A stretch of DNA of 64,000 nt, from assembly GCF_031202265.1 (NCBI RefSeq), contig NZ_CP100604.1:4322501-4386500 (forward strand), in the 5' to 3' direction. This DNA comes from Bradyrhizobium sp. Ash2021 (GTDB taxonomy: Bacteria; Pseudomonadota; Alphaproteobacteria; Rhizobiales; Xanthobacteraceae). This document shows positions 23,892 through 32,876 of the stretch, one piece after another. A program made the translations under genes and the position numbers. The stretch's first letter is position 1, and each line of letters starts with the position of its first letter. The notes below the pieces were generated by a model. It was given only the letters and a program-made list of their open reading frames with translations, did not search any database and was not told the origin of the DNA.

Positions 23892-24926
23892 ATGACGTCA
23901 GTCAGGACGACAGCTGATCGGCTATCGTTGCATCGCCGCTTCTCGTGGTCGGAAACGACCGCGCTGGCGTTGGCTGCGGTCGCTCTGGCGCTGGGCGCGG
24001 CCGCCTGGATCGCCGATTCCGCCAACACGGCCATTCTCCCCACCGCGGCGCTGCCGGCAAACGCCGGCCTGCCGTCGTTTGACGATCGTTTCCAGCAGGC
24101 GTCCACGCCCGAATCGCCCGCCGGCAACTTTGCCTCACGCACCCTCGACCAGTCGGCGCTTTCGGCCGCCGAGATCAGGCTTCGTGAAGCCAGGGGGCTG
24201 CTCACCCAGCAGTTGCAGACCCAGGGCTGGCGGTCCGCCGCGCTCGAGGATGCGCCCGGACCCAAGGTCGAGGAATCCAGGCCCGCGGCCTCGTCCGGGA
24301 TTCCGCTGCCAAAATCCCGCCCGGCCGAGGCAAACCTCGACACGCGGGCAGGGGCGGCGGCGTTCGCCCAGGCCGACACCACGGCCCAGCCTGACCGGCG
24401 CACCCTGCTGCAAAAGCTGTCCGACCTGATCCCGGGACGCATCAGGCTGGCCTCGCTCGCCCCGGACGGCGGATTGTTCCACGACGGACCGGATCTCGGG
24501 GCGCTCGGCTACGACGGGCAGACTGCGGTTTACGATATCTCGGCGCATGCCGTTTACATGCCGAACGGTTCGAAACTGGAGGCCCATTCGGGAATGGGCA
24601 GCCTGATGGACGACCCGCAACACGTTCATGAGGTCAACATCGGCGCGACACCGCCGGCGGTCTATGATCTGAAGCCGCGCGAGCGGCTGTTCCACGGCGT
24701 CCGGGCGCTGCGCATGATTCCCGTCGACAGCAACGCGACGCTCGGCCGTTCCGGGCTGCTGGCGCACAGCTACATGCTCGGCCCCAACGGCGATTCCAAC
24801 GGCTGCGTGTCGTTCAAGGACTACGATCGCTTCCTGCAGGCGTATAACAATGGCGAGGTTACGCGTCTCGTCGTCGTGCCAAGTCTTGGCGATGCGGCTT
24901 CGCGACGTTCGACCTCGCAGTCATGA
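23892..24926 (+). CDS. DUF2778 / Tlde1-like L,D-transpeptidase-fold protein with N-terminal membrane anchor
   Basis: 344 residues. A single hydrophobic segment (about 21-43, L-A-L-A-A-V-A-L-A-L-G-A-A-A-W) anchors it to the inner membrane, followed by a long Pro/Ala-rich linker. The C-terminal domain (about 235-340) has D-I-S-A-H-A-V-Y-M-P-N-G near 240 and A-H-S-Y-M-L-G-P-N-G-D-S-N-G-C-V-S-F-K-D near 297. This His...S-x-G-C arrangement with catalytic Cys is typical of DUF2778 and Tlde1 peptidoglycan enzymes. Here it is membrane anchored and not in a secretion locus. ATG 23892 follows GGGGAATCG. Confidence 0.82.
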   Translation: MTSVRTTADRLSLHRRFSWSETTALALAAVALALGAAAWIADSANTAILPTAALPANAGLPSFDDRFQQASTPESPAGNFASRTLDQSALSAAEIRLREARGLLTQQLQTQGWRSAALEDAPGPKVEESRPAASSGIPLPKSRPAEANLDTRAGAAAFAQADTTAQPDRRTLLQKLSDLIPGRIRLASLAPDGGLFHDGPDLGALGYDGQTAVYDISAHAVYMPNGSKLEAHSGMGSLMDDPQHVHEVNIGATPPAVYDLKPRERLFHGVRALRMIPVDSNATLGRSGLLAHSYMLGPNGDSNGCVSFKDYDRFLQAYNNGEVTRLVVVPSLGDAASRRSTSQS

Positions 24927-24988
24927 TGGCTTTGTTGCAAAAGCGAGCGATGACGAAGAATTTCGATTTCCTCGTTTAGAACCAAGTC

Positions 24989-25246
24989 ATGACAGATGTA
25001 TCGAAGTCCGAAACGCCGCTGCGAGCCACCTTCAAGATCAAGCTGAACGGAGCAACGATTTCGATCGCGACCGTTGGCCAGGCCTATCAATTCATCACCA
25101 ATCTCAGTTCGATCGAGTGGATCGAGTTCAAGTCGTTGCACGACGACGCCATCAGCGCGCTTCAAGGGGCGGCCGGCAATGCGATGTTGACCGTGCAGGC
25201 GACCAACGCGCTGCGCGCGCTGTTCGTTCGCTCGAAACTGCTCTGA
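24989..25246 (+). CDS. Conserved hypothetical protein, 85 aa
   Basis: 85 residues with F-K-I-K-L-N-G-A-T-I-S-I-A-T-V, A-Y-Q-F-I-T-N-L and W-I-E-F-K-S-L-H-D-D-A-I-S-A-L. A beta-hairpin followed by helices seems likely, with no signal or membrane segment. Codon use looks like that of genuine genes in the window. No family recognised. No clear ribosome-binding site is seen before ATG 24989. Confidence 0.55.
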   Translation: MTDVSKSETPLRATFKIKLNGATISIATVGQAYQFITNLSSIEWIEFKSLHDDAISALQGAAGNAMLTVQATNALRALFVRSKLL

Positions 25247-25403
25247 AAACCGGACCGTTCGACGCGACGCACCTGCTGCGCCTCCGGTTTCGCCAGACGA
25301 AACTTCGGCGCGGTTCGAGCTGACCGGTGCGCTTTCTGCTGTTCATGCAAATTGGAAATGCGCTACTGCTTTGAACCATCCGTGGCGCGTGAGGATCGAC
25401 TTG

Positions 25404-26564
25404 ATGAGCACCGATGAAGAAACGGAAATGATCCGCGAGACGGTGGCGCGGTTTGTGGATCGGGAACTGATTCCTCTGGAGCCTCATTACCTGAAGTCCA
25501 AGCTGCCCGGCAGCGACCATCCCGAATTGACCGCGGAGCAGAAGCAGCGGCTGCGCACGGTCTCGAAGGATCTTGGATTGTGGGGCCTCGACGCGCCCGA
25601 AGATCTCGGCGGCCACGACCTGCCGACGCGCACGATGGCGGCCGTGCACGAAGAACTCGGCCGCACCTGCGTGCCCTTTGTGTTGCCGCCCGACTCGCCG
25701 AACCTGCGCATGCTGCAGGCCGTCGGCACCGAGGTGCAAAAGAAGAAATATCTGCAACCCTATATCGAAGGACGGATGACGTCGGCGATCGCGATCTCCG
25801 AGCCGGGCGCCGGCGGCGATCCCGCCGCGATGAAGACGCGGGCGGTGCTCGACGGCGCGCAATGGGTTTTGAACGGCCGGAAGATCTGGATCAGCAACGC
25901 CCGCGCGGCCGATTTCATCATCGTGATGGCCCGCGTCGGCAGCGACGCGCGGCAGGGCGGCATCTCGTCTTTCATCGTCGAGAAGGGCACGCCCGGATTC
26001 ATCATCGAGCGCGAAATCCCGATGCTCGGCGGCGGCTCGACCTACGAGATCGTGTTTGAAGACTGCCGCATCCCGGTCGATTCCGTGCTCGGGGAAGTCG
26101 GCAAGGGCTACGCGCCGATGCAGTTGCGGCTGCGTACCCGCAGGCTTGAAATGGGATCGACCTGCATCGGCATCGCGCGGCGCGCCAGCGACATGATGTG
26201 CGAGCACGCGAGGCAGCGCGAGACGTTCGGCGTCAAGCTGGCCGAACGCCAGGCGATCCAGTGGTGGATCGCCGATATCGCGACGCGCATGCATGCGTGC
26301 CGGCTGATGGTGCGCGACGCCGCGGAAAAGACCGATCGCGGCGAAGACGTCAGGCATGAGGCCTCGATGATCAAGGTGTTCGCGACCGAGATGGCCTATG
26401 ACGCCTGCGACCACGCCATGCAGACGCTCGGCGCACTCGGCATGACGCTGGAATTGCCGCTCCACGCGCTGTGGCAGAAGGCGCGGCTGATGCGGATGTA
26501 TGAGGGGCCGAGCGAAGTCCATCGCCAGTCCATCGCCCGCCGGGTGCTGGGGCTTCACGGATAG
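25404..26564 (+). CDS. Acyl-CoA dehydrogenase
   Basis: 386 residues with the full three-domain acyl-CoA dehydrogenase order. Y-I-E-G-R-M-T-S-A-I-A-I-S-E-P-G-A-G-G-D near 117 is the FAD and substrate motif, W-V-L-N-G-R-K-I-W-I-S-N-A near 152 is conserved, R-Q-R-E-T-F-G-V-K-L near 269 is the C-terminal signature, and Y-E-G-P-S-E-V-H near 367 carries the Glu that abstracts the alpha proton in many members. It oxidises an acyl-CoA to the enoyl-CoA, passing electrons to ETF. ATG 25404 with GAGGAT upstream is preferred to the TTG at 25371. Confidence 0.93.
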   Translation: MSTDEETEMIRETVARFVDRELIPLEPHYLKSKLPGSDHPELTAEQKQRLRTVSKDLGLWGLDAPEDLGGHDLPTRTMAAVHEELGRTCVPFVLPPDSPNLRMLQAVGTEVQKKKYLQPYIEGRMTSAIAISEPGAGGDPAAMKTRAVLDGAQWVLNGRKIWISNARAADFIIVMARVGSDARQGGISSFIVEKGTPGFIIEREIPMLGGGSTYEIVFEDCRIPVDSVLGEVGKGYAPMQLRLRTRRLEMGSTCIGIARRASDMMCEHARQRETFGVKLAERQAIQWWIADIATRMHACRLMVRDAAEKTDRGEDVRHEASMIKVFATEMAYDACDHAMQTLGALGMTLELPLHALWQKARLMRMYEGPSEVHRQSIARRVLGLHG

Positions 26565-26609
26565 TCGTGATGTTGATTTGCCGTCAGCACAAGTTGCATC
26601 GCGGGCGGA

Positions 26610-28691
26610 TTACGCCGCCCTGACCTCGGCGAGGAAGCGGTTGACCTGGCCGGTGAGATCCTTCGATTGCGACGATAGCTGTTCCGCGGCTCCCAGCACC
26701 TGACTGGCGGCGGCGCCGGTGTCGTCGGCGGCGCGCTGGACGCCGGAGATGTTGGCGTTGACCTCCTGGGTCCCGCGCGCGGCTTCCTGGACGCTGCGGG
26801 AAATCTCCTTGGTCGCCGAGCCCTGCTCCTCGATTGCGGACGCGATCGCAATCCCGATCTGATCGATCTCGGCGATCACCTCGGCCACGTTGCCGATCGC
26901 GGTCACGGTCTGGTCGCTCGCGGCCTGAATCGCCGCGATCTGTTCGGAGATTTCGGTGGTGGCTTTGGCGGTCTGGCCGGCCAGCGATTTCACCTCGGAA
27001 GCGACGACGGCAAAGCCCCGTCCGGCATCGCCGGCGCGCGCGGCCTCGATGGTCGCGTTCAGCGCCAGCAGATTGGTCTGCGCCGCAATGTTCTGGATCA
27101 GGGTCACGACATCGCCGATCTTCTGCGCGCCTTCGGCCAGCGAACGCGCGGTATCGCCGGTGCGCCGTGCGTTCTCGACCGCACGCGCGGCGATCTCGGT
27201 GGATTGCGCGACCTGGCGGCCGATCTCCGATATCGAGGACGTCAATTCCTCGGTGGCGCTGGCGACCGTCTGCACGTTGGTCGAGGTCTGTTCGGATGCC
27301 GCGGCGACGACGGCGGCCTGGCGGTTGGTGTCGGATGCCGTCGACGACATCGACTGCGCGGTGTCTTCCATCACGGCGGAAGCCGACGACAATCCGCCGA
27401 CGAGTTCGCTGACCTTGGTCTCGAACGCGCGGGTGAGATCGTCGAGCACGCGGGCGCGCCGCATCTTGATTTCGTTCTCGGCTTCCTTTTCCGCGGCGAG
27501 GCGATCCGCCTTGATCATGTTATCCTTGAACACCTGGACGGCGGACGCCATCGCGCCGATCTCGTCGCCGCGGCCGGCGCCCTCGATTTCGCTGGCGAGG
27601 TCGCCGCTGGCGAGGCTCGACATCCTGGCCGTGAGGTCGACGATCGGCTTGCAGACGCGGCGACGCACCATCATTACGAGGGCGGCGCTGGCTGCCGCGA
27701 CCGCGATCAGCCCTGCGAGCGCGATCAGGAAACTGAAGCGCGCGGCGGAATAGCCGGTGCCGAGGATCTGCTCGGCGTTGTCATAGAACGCGTCGCGCAC
27801 CTCGATGATCGCCCCGAGGCCGCGTTGCGACTCCACAAAATAGGTGTCGAGATCGTGCTCATATTTGCCGCTGACGGCGCCGTCCTTCACCAGTTTCAAC
27901 TCTTTGCCGAAACGCTCGACATAGTCCTCGTTCATCTTGCCCAGTGCAGTCGCCACATTGGCCGGCGTTGAGGCATTGCCGCGCAATTCCTGCAGCGACA
28001 TCAGGATCTGGTCGTTGCGGCCCTGCGAGCGGCTGATATCCATCTTCTCGGCCTCGGTCGCTGCGCGCTGGGCGCCGACGAGGTTCTTGTGCAGGCTGGC
28101 GTTGAGGCCGCCGACGTCGCGCAAGGTCCAGGCGATGTTGGCGTAGTTCGCCTGCCGGTAGGCGTCGCCATCGAGCAGGGCGATCTTGCGGACCTGCCCG
28201 TCGAGCAGCGTGGTCACGGCAGTGTTGAAGACCGCGTTCTCGGAGACGATCTTCCTGGCGGCATCCTTGCGGGTATCGGCCGGACCGTCGATCGCCTTGT
28301 CGATCGACTCGCGCAGGGCAGCGAATTTGACGTTCAGGGCGTCGATGCCGGCCATCACGGCCGGGGCATCGTCGAACGCGCCGGGCAGGGTGCCCTTGAC
28401 CTCGTTCATCTTGTCGCGCGCGCCATCGGTCTGCTTGCGGTATTTGTCGAGCTCGGCTCGCAACTTCGGATCCACGGCGGGCGGTCCCATCAGGATATTG
28501 GTGGCGAAGCCGCGTTCGGAATTGAGATAGCGCGGAATGTCGCCAACGGCGCGGACGATCTCCAGCCGGCGCTGGGCGACGGAAACGTGGTCCATCGTCT
28601 GGTATTTAGTGGCGGCGACATAGACCGCCAGGCCCCCGCCAACGGCGGCAAGCGAGGCGATGGCGGCGGTCAGGAGGGTACCGATTTTCAT
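26610..28691 (-). CDS. Methyl-accepting chemotaxis protein
   Basis: 693 residues. An N-terminal membrane helix (about 5-27) and a second near 310-335 bracket a periplasmic ligand domain of nitrate/sulfate-sensor-like helical type. HAMP follows (about 337-390, V-C-K-P-I-V-D-L-T-A-R-M), then the long signalling coiled coil with the conserved hairpin N-I-A-A-Q-T-N-L-L-A-L-N-A-T-I-E-A-A-R-A-G near 547. It would signal to CheA/CheW. No che operon is nearby. ATG 28691 is directly followed by the first membrane helix. Confidence 0.93.
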   Translation of the reverse strand: MKIGTLLTAAIASLAAVGGGLAVYVAATKYQTMDHVSVAQRRLEIVRAVGDIPRYLNSERGFATNILMGPPAVDPKLRAELDKYRKQTDGARDKMNEVKGTLPGAFDDAPAVMAGIDALNVKFAALRESIDKAIDGPADTRKDAARKIVSENAVFNTAVTTLLDGQVRKIALLDGDAYRQANYANIAWTLRDVGGLNASLHKNLVGAQRAATEAEKMDISRSQGRNDQILMSLQELRGNASTPANVATALGKMNEDYVERFGKELKLVKDGAVSGKYEHDLDTYFVESQRGLGAIIEVRDAFYDNAEQILGTGYSAARFSFLIALAGLIAVAAASAALVMMVRRRVCKPIVDLTARMSSLASGDLASEIEGAGRGDEIGAMASAVQVFKDNMIKADRLAAEKEAENEIKMRRARVLDDLTRAFETKVSELVGGLSSASAVMEDTAQSMSSTASDTNRQAAVVAAASEQTSTNVQTVASATEELTSSISEIGRQVAQSTEIAARAVENARRTGDTARSLAEGAQKIGDVVTLIQNIAAQTNLLALNATIEAARAGDAGRGFAVVASEVKSLAGQTAKATTEISEQIAAIQAASDQTVTAIGNVAEVIAEIDQIGIAIASAIEEQGSATKEISRSVQEAARGTQEVNANISGVQRAADDTGAAASQVLGAAEQLSSQSKDLTGQVNRFLAEVRAA

Positions 28692-28856
28692 GGGGATTGG
28701 CCGTTCACGATGGGTGTGGGGCGAGTTGCCCACTATCGTAAATAGCCGGTGTTAATCTCGGGTTTACGCTTGCGGCGCGCGAGCACCTGCGCGGGTCCCG
28801 AAGGCCGTCAGGGTAGCGCAATCGAATAGACGAGCTGGCCGGTCCACCAGCCGATT

Positions 28857-29111
28857 TCAGCGTGTGCGGGTTTCTTCGACCGTACCGCGCGTCGCGGATT
28901 TATGCTGGGCGGGTGCGCCGGAACCGGAACCCAGCTCCTGGCATGGCAGCTCCATCCACGATCCATCGGCCGCCTGCTGGTAGGCGTGACAGGACGATGA
29001 GGTCGATTTGTCGTCGGTCTTCTGGGGCGTGGAATTCTTCGCCAGCACTGGCGCCGTCATCACAGCCAGGGCGGCCACCGAACCAACGAAGATCGCGCGT
29101 TTGATCCGCAT
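28857..29111 (-). CDS. Small exported protein, 84 aa
   Basis: 84 residues. The signal peptide is K-R-A-I-F-V-G-S-V-A-A-L-A-V-M-T-A-P-V-L-A. The mature chain is polar, with two Cys residues in S-S-C-H-A-Y-Q-Q-A-A-D-G-S-W-M-E-L-P-C-Q-E. A single disulfide is plausible. AAGGA lies upstream of ATG 29111. No family recognised beyond similarity to small cysteine-containing exported proteins of Bradyrhizobium. Confidence 0.65.
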   Translation of the reverse strand: MRIKRAIFVGSVAALAVMTAPVLAKNSTPQKTDDKSTSSSCHAYQQAADGSWMELPCQELGSGSGAPAQHKSATRGTVEETRTR

Positions 29112-29247
29112 GGGAGGTTTTCCTTCTCGAAACGAGCGCATTTCGTAAAAAGGATTTTGGCGATTTTTTCTGTTGGGATCAGCGTGCAACGATTTGATTA
29201 ATTTTCGGTAGATCGATCGTAGCCCGGCGCCCTGCGAGCGGCCGGCC

Positions 29248-29682
29248 CTAACGGCGAAAACGCGCGATTGATCCGGCAATGATCTGCATGACCACGCCGA
29301 TAACCCATCCCGCCATAATCATCCAGGTCCAGGCGATGTGTGGATCGTGACGAAGCACGATCACGCCCACCGACGAAAAAGCCGACGCCGCCGCCAGAAA
29401 CGTGCCGACGGCGCTCAGGAATTCCGCGGTGTCGATCTTGCCGCCATCGCCGCGGTTTGCCGCCTGTTCATCGTGCGGATGAAAGGGCAGGGGTGGCGTA
29501 TCGATTCCCAGGTAGAATCCGACGGCACCGCCCATCATCATGAGCAGCAGGAAAGCCTGCGTCGTCAGCGCGGCGACGCTGGTCCCGACCAGGGCTGCAA
29601 CGAACAAGCCGCTGGCGGCGCCGGCCATGGCCAGCCCAAGGCGCTCCAGAACGTGGGCGAACTTCCTTACGCGAAAACGCAT
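29248..29682 (-). CDS. Integral membrane protein, 144 aa
   Basis: 144 residues with four hydrophobic segments: L-A-M-A-G-A-A-S-G-L-F-V-A-A-L-V-G near 17-33, F-L-L-L-M-M-M-G-G-A-V-G-F-Y-L near 44-58, F-L-A-A-A-S-A-F-S-S-V-G-V near 94-108 and W-T-W-M-I-M-A-G-W-V-I-G-V-V-M near 117-132. A hydrophilic loop rich in His and Asp follows segment 2. GGAG lies 8 nt before ATG 29682. No family assignment. Confidence 0.65.
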   Translation of the reverse strand: MRFRVRKFAHVLERLGLAMAGAASGLFVAALVGTSVAALTTQAFLLLMMMGGAVGFYLGIDTPPLPFHPHDEQAANRGDGGKIDTAEFLSAVGTFLAAASAFSSVGVIVLRHDPHIAWTWMIMAGWVIGVVMQIIAGSIARFRR

Positions 29683-29885
29683 CGCGATGCTCCGCTGCGA
29701 GCCCGGGGAAGACTAGGACGATTGTTCGCTGGACGAAAGTCGGCCAAAGGCGGTACCCCCTGAAAACATGAGGCAAGGACAGCTTGTGGGGGATGGCCGC
29801 GCGGCGTATTGCGCCAGATCAAGATTGGCGGCTGATGACGCCGAGTCTATCATCACCGCGCGGCCTGATGCAGTGTGTGGATATC

Positions 29886-30476
29886 ATGACCCATCGCATT
29901 CTCGTCCTCTACGGCTCCTATCGCTCCGACCGGATGGGCATCCGTCTCGCCCATTTCGTCGTCGAGGGCTTTCGTGCCCGGGGCGACGACGTCGAACTGA
30001 TCGACGCCAAAGCGGTCGGCCTGCCGATGCTGGACCGGATGTACAAGGAATATCCGAAAGGCGCGGCGCCGGCGGCGTTGGAAAAACTCGCGGGCGAGAT
30101 CCGCGGCGCCGACGGTTTTGTCTTCATCACCGGCGAATATAATTGGGGTGTCCAGCCGGGGCTGAAAAACCTCACCGATCATTTTCTGGAAGAATGGTTC
30201 TGGCGCCCCGCCGCCATCGCCAGCTATTCGGCCGGACGTTTCTCAGGCGCGCGGGCCGCGACCGCGTGGCATGGCACGCTCTCGGAAATGGGCATGGTGG
30301 TGATCTCGTCCACGATCGCGGTGGGGCCGATCGCGCAGACCCTCTCGGTGGAGGGTAGACCGAACGGCGAGGGCGGCAAGGCGCTGGAGCATGCGTTTCC
30401 CAGGTTTGCCGATGATTTGACGTGGTGGATGGAAGCCGCCAAGGCGCAGCGGGGGAGGAAGGCGCCGCCTTATTGA
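29886..30476 (+). CDS. NADPH-dependent FMN reductase-like flavoprotein
   Basis: 196 residues of flavodoxin-like fold. I-L-V-L-Y-G-S-Y-R-S-D-R-M-G near residue 5 binds the FMN phosphate, and F-V-F-I-T-G-E-Y-N-W-G-V-Q-P-G-L-K-N near 77 is the conserved Y-N-x-x-x-P-G-x-L-K-N loop around the flavin. Members reduce FMN, quinones or azo dyes. ATG 29886 is adopted because the fold starts there; upstream in-frame codons to 29784 have no homology features. Confidence 0.88.
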   Translation: MTHRILVLYGSYRSDRMGIRLAHFVVEGFRARGDDVELIDAKAVGLPMLDRMYKEYPKGAAPAALEKLAGEIRGADGFVFITGEYNWGVQPGLKNLTDHFLEEWFWRPAAIASYSAGRFSGARAATAWHGTLSEMGMVVISSTIAVGPIAQTLSVEGRPNGEGGKALEHAFPRFADDLTWWMEAAKAQRGRKAPPY

Positions 30477-30500
30477 CGGCGTGCCCTCAGGTGCCATGCC

Positions 30501-30680
30501 TCAGAACGCCCCGCTTTCGGCGCGGCCGAGGTGTTTTGCGTGCCATTTCGGGCCGGGCCCTCGCATGTAGTGAAGTTCAGGCCGGTAGGGATTACAGGCA
30601 TTCCTGATCAGTCTGTGCCACCTCGTCACGAAGCCGTTCAAGCGCAAGCGGAGCCGTGTCGATGATTGCGCGATTGTCAT
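30501..30680 (-). CDS. Very small basic protein, 59 aa
   Basis: 59 residues: T-I-A-Q-S-S-T-R-L-R-L-R-L-N-G-F-V-T-R-W-H-R-L-I-R-N, then Y-R-P-E-L-H-Y-M-R-G-P-G-P-K-W-H-A-K-H. ATG 30680 has GAGAG about 7 nt upstream and starts 9 nt after the stop of the DUF6894 gene, on the same strand. The high content of Arg, His and Trp and the operon-like spacing suggest a real small gene. Function unknown. Confidence 0.5.
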   Translation of the reverse strand: MTIAQSSTRLRLRLNGFVTRWHRLIRNACNPYRPELHYMRGPGPKWHAKHLGRAESGAF

Positions 30681-30689
30681 GGCGTGCTC

Positions 30690-30923
30690 TCAATGCGGCT
30701 TGCCGAGCATGGAAACGAAAGGCACGGCGAAGATCTCGTCGCCGGAAGCATCGCTGACGTGCAGGACCCAACTGCGCCAGTCTTCCGTACTGGGCGTCAT
30801 GATCAGCGACCGCACCACCAGGGCGGCGTGGTCACGCGCCTCGGCCAGATCGCCAATGGCAGCGCCGTATTGATCGATCATTACCCGTTCAGTGTTGGAG
30901 CAATGGAAATAGACCTGAGCCAT
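30690..30923 (-). CDS. DUF6894-type small protein
   Basis: 77 residues. It has A-Q-V-Y-F-H-C-S-N near the start, D-L-A-E-A-R-D-H-A-A near 25, W-R-S-W-V-L-H-V-S-D-A-S-G-D-E-I-F-A-V-P-F at the end. This matches the pattern F-F-H, D-L-x-x-A-R-x-x-A, W-x-x-x-V-x-D-x-x-G-x-x-F-x-x-x-F of DUF6894, abundant and uncharacterised in Bradyrhizobium. A second member is at 48215. Probably cotranscribed with the 59-residue gene downstream. Confidence 0.75.
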   Translation of the reverse strand: MAQVYFHCSNTERVMIDQYGAAIGDLAEARDHAALVVRSLIMTPSTEDWRSWVLHVSDASGDEIFAVPFVSMLGKPH

Positions 30924-31059
30924 GTTCCGCCTCCGAATCAAAGCGAGGAGCAGGCTCGAAAAATAGCAGCGGCAACGTCCGCGGGAAATTCCGATGGATT
31001 GCGTACGGGGTTTTACGGGGAACGTGGTCGCCGACCGCGCCGCGACCGACCGCTGCGCC

Positions 31060-31434
31060 TTACTCCAGGCCCTGGACCGGCGGCGCCGTGGTGGTGGTGG
31101 AAGCCGTTTTCGGAGGCGGTGGCACTTGCGCCGGCGTTGGCGCACTGGCCTGACTTCGCGGCGCCGACTGAGCGTCGGCACGCGACACCCGCGTCTCCTG
31201 CGCTGCGGGCTTCCGAGCCTGGCGGGCGGTGCCGGATCGTCTGAAGCCCCATGATCGCGCAATCGACGGCCCGGCCGTGTAACCGACGATCGCACCAGCG
31301 AGCGCGCCGACCGGCCCGAGTACCACGGCGCCAGACAATGCTCCGAGCGCGGCATCCCCGCCGCGTTCCTGCGCCATCGTTGCCGACGGAACCAGCAACA
31401 GCGCCAACGCCGCAATCGCGATTGTCCCTTTCAT
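31060..31434 (-). CDS. Exported glycine-zipper protein with proline-rich tail
   Basis: 124 residues. The signal peptide (1-21) ends A-T-M-A-Q. A glycine-zipper segment follows, G-A-L-S-G-A-V-V-L-G-P-V-G-A-L-A-G-A-I-V-G-Y-T-A-G written here as spaced residues 31-55. The C-terminal half is polar with T-P-A-Q-V-P-P-P-P-K-T. Glycine zippers insert in membranes or form oligomers. ATG 31434 is used; ATG 31449 adds five residues. No further role recognised. Confidence 0.65.
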   Translation of the reverse strand: MKGTIAIAALALLLVPSATMAQERGGDAALGALSGAVVLGPVGALAGAIVGYTAGPSIARSWGFRRSGTARQARKPAAQETRVSRADAQSAPRSQASAPTPAQVPPPPKTASTTTTAPPVQGLE

Positions 31435-31686
31435 GCGAGTTCGCTCCATCCAGAGCCGCAGCAAAGCGAAAAAATGCGGCGGGAAGAGGTGGAATTGGTG
31501 GCATGCGGACCTGCAGCGACGGCCTTTTGCATCGAACGAACAAGTTCCCTGGTCCGCAGCGCGCGAGATTAAATGCGGACACAGGGGAACGAGCCCCCGG
31601 CTGGAGGGTTTGGAACAGGCTGCAGCGGAACCGGCTATTGCAGGCCCCTGCGGCTTTCGGGGGCGAGTCGACATCGGGAGAGCGAC

Positions 31687-31872
31687 ATGATGTCCGAGAC
31701 GCAGATTCACGTGATCGCGCGGCAGATGGTCGAGCGGCACGGTTTCGAGGCGATCGCCCAGGCAGCCCAGATCGCCCAGGATTGCGAGCGCAAGGGCGAC
31801 GCCGAGGACGCGCGAGAGTGGCGTCACATCGAAGACGCCATGAAGATGATGCGGGGACCGCATCAGAGCTGA
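31687..31872 (+). CDS. Small helical protein, 61 aa
   Basis: 61 residues, M-S-E-T-Q-I-H-V-I-A-R-Q-M-V-E-R-H-G, A-A-Q-I-A-Q-D-C-E-R-K-G-D and W-R-H-I-E-D-A-M-K-M-M. It forms three amphipathic helices. GGGAGAG precedes the tandem ATGs at 31687 and 31690. I recall similar small proteins in Bradyrhizobium and related genera but cannot name a function. Confidence 0.6.
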   Translation: MMSETQIHVIARQMVERHGFEAIAQAAQIAQDCERKGDAEDAREWRHIEDAMKMMRGPHQS

Positions 31873-31946
31873 CAGCGGGCGGCTTGTGTCCGGCTCGACA
31901 ACGCGTGCTAGCATGCGCGTCGTTTTGATCTCGGAGACCGTCCGAC

Positions 31947-32735
31947 ATGAGCCTCTTCAGCACGCCCTTCGATCCCGCGCGCGAGGCGGCGCTGGTGACC
32001 GGAGCCGGCAACGGCATCGGCCGCGCGATTGCGCAGGCGCTGGTCGGCGAGGGCGTGCGGACCGTGTTCGCCGATATCCGCGAAGACACGGTCATGGCCG
32101 CGATCAAAACCTCAGCCCGGCCGGAACTGGCGTTTCCCTTTGTCGGCGATCTCGCCAGCCGCGCCACCTGCGATGCGCTGCTTGCGCACGCACAGTCCGC
32201 GGTCGGGCAGGTAACGCACTTCGTTCACAGCGCCTCGCCGCCGCGGCGCGAGGCCGATCACCCCATGGCGGTGGACCGCGAGACATGGCAACAGATGCAC
32301 GCGGTCAACCTCGACGCCGGCTTTCACCTCGCGCGCGAACTGGCGCGAACACTCATCGCGGCCAAAGCGCCCGGCTCGTTCCTGCTGCTGACCTCGCTGC
32401 ACGCAGGCACGCCGCGCAACCTGCCGCATTACTCGACGGCGAAAGCGGCGATGGCGATGCTGGTGAAGGAGCTGGCCAAGACGTTTGGCCGCTATGGCAT
32501 CCGCGTCAATGCGCTGGTGCCCGGCGCGATCGCGGCCGGCGGCTTCGTCGCCGATCCGTCGCTGGCAAAACACATCCCGCTCGGCCGTCTCGGCCAGGCC
32601 ACGGATCTCGCGCCGATGGCGCTGGCGGTGTTGTCGAACCGGGTGTCGGCCTATGTCACGGGAGCTGCGATCGTCGTCGATGGCGGCCTGTCGCTGACCA
32701 ACTGGTTTGATCCGCCGACGCTCGATGAACTGTGA
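31947..32735 (+). CDS. SDR-family oxidoreductase
   Basis: 262 residues. V-T-G-A-G-N-G-I-G-R near residue 17 is the dinucleotide-binding loop, V-H-S-A-S near 92 is the N-x-A-G equivalent, L-L-T-S-L-H-A-G near 149 and Y-S-T-A-K near 162 provide Ser, Tyr and Lys. The C-terminus carries the usual V-T-G-A-A-I-V-V-D-G-G segment. It is a complete classical SDR using NAD(P)H, substrate unknown. It is transcribed alone between small genes. Confidence 0.88.
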   Translation: MSLFSTPFDPAREAALVTGAGNGIGRAIAQALVGEGVRTVFADIREDTVMAAIKTSARPELAFPFVGDLASRATCDALLAHAQSAVGQVTHFVHSASPPRREADHPMAVDRETWQQMHAVNLDAGFHLARELARTLIAAKAPGSFLLLTSLHAGTPRNLPHYSTAKAAMAMLVKELAKTFGRYGIRVNALVPGAIAAGGFVADPSLAKHIPLGRLGQATDLAPMALAVLSNRVSAYVTGAAIVVDGGLSLTNWFDPPTLDEL

Positions 32736-32876
32736 CCCAATCACCACACCCGAAAGGAATAGCGTTGGCGAAATTGTGGCCGCCGGGATCCGGCCACGTT
32801 GCCGCCCCGATTGGATTCGGACCATGACGGCATGTTGGTTTTCGGCTTGGGCTGGGGCGCGAGTTGGGGATACAAC

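Noticed and set aside
28803..28856. Minus-strand frame ending G-W-W-T-G-Q-L-V-Y-S-I-A-L-P then stop
   Set aside because: It looks protein-like, but only about 20 codons are distinct from the neighbouring gene and no start was found; too little to call.
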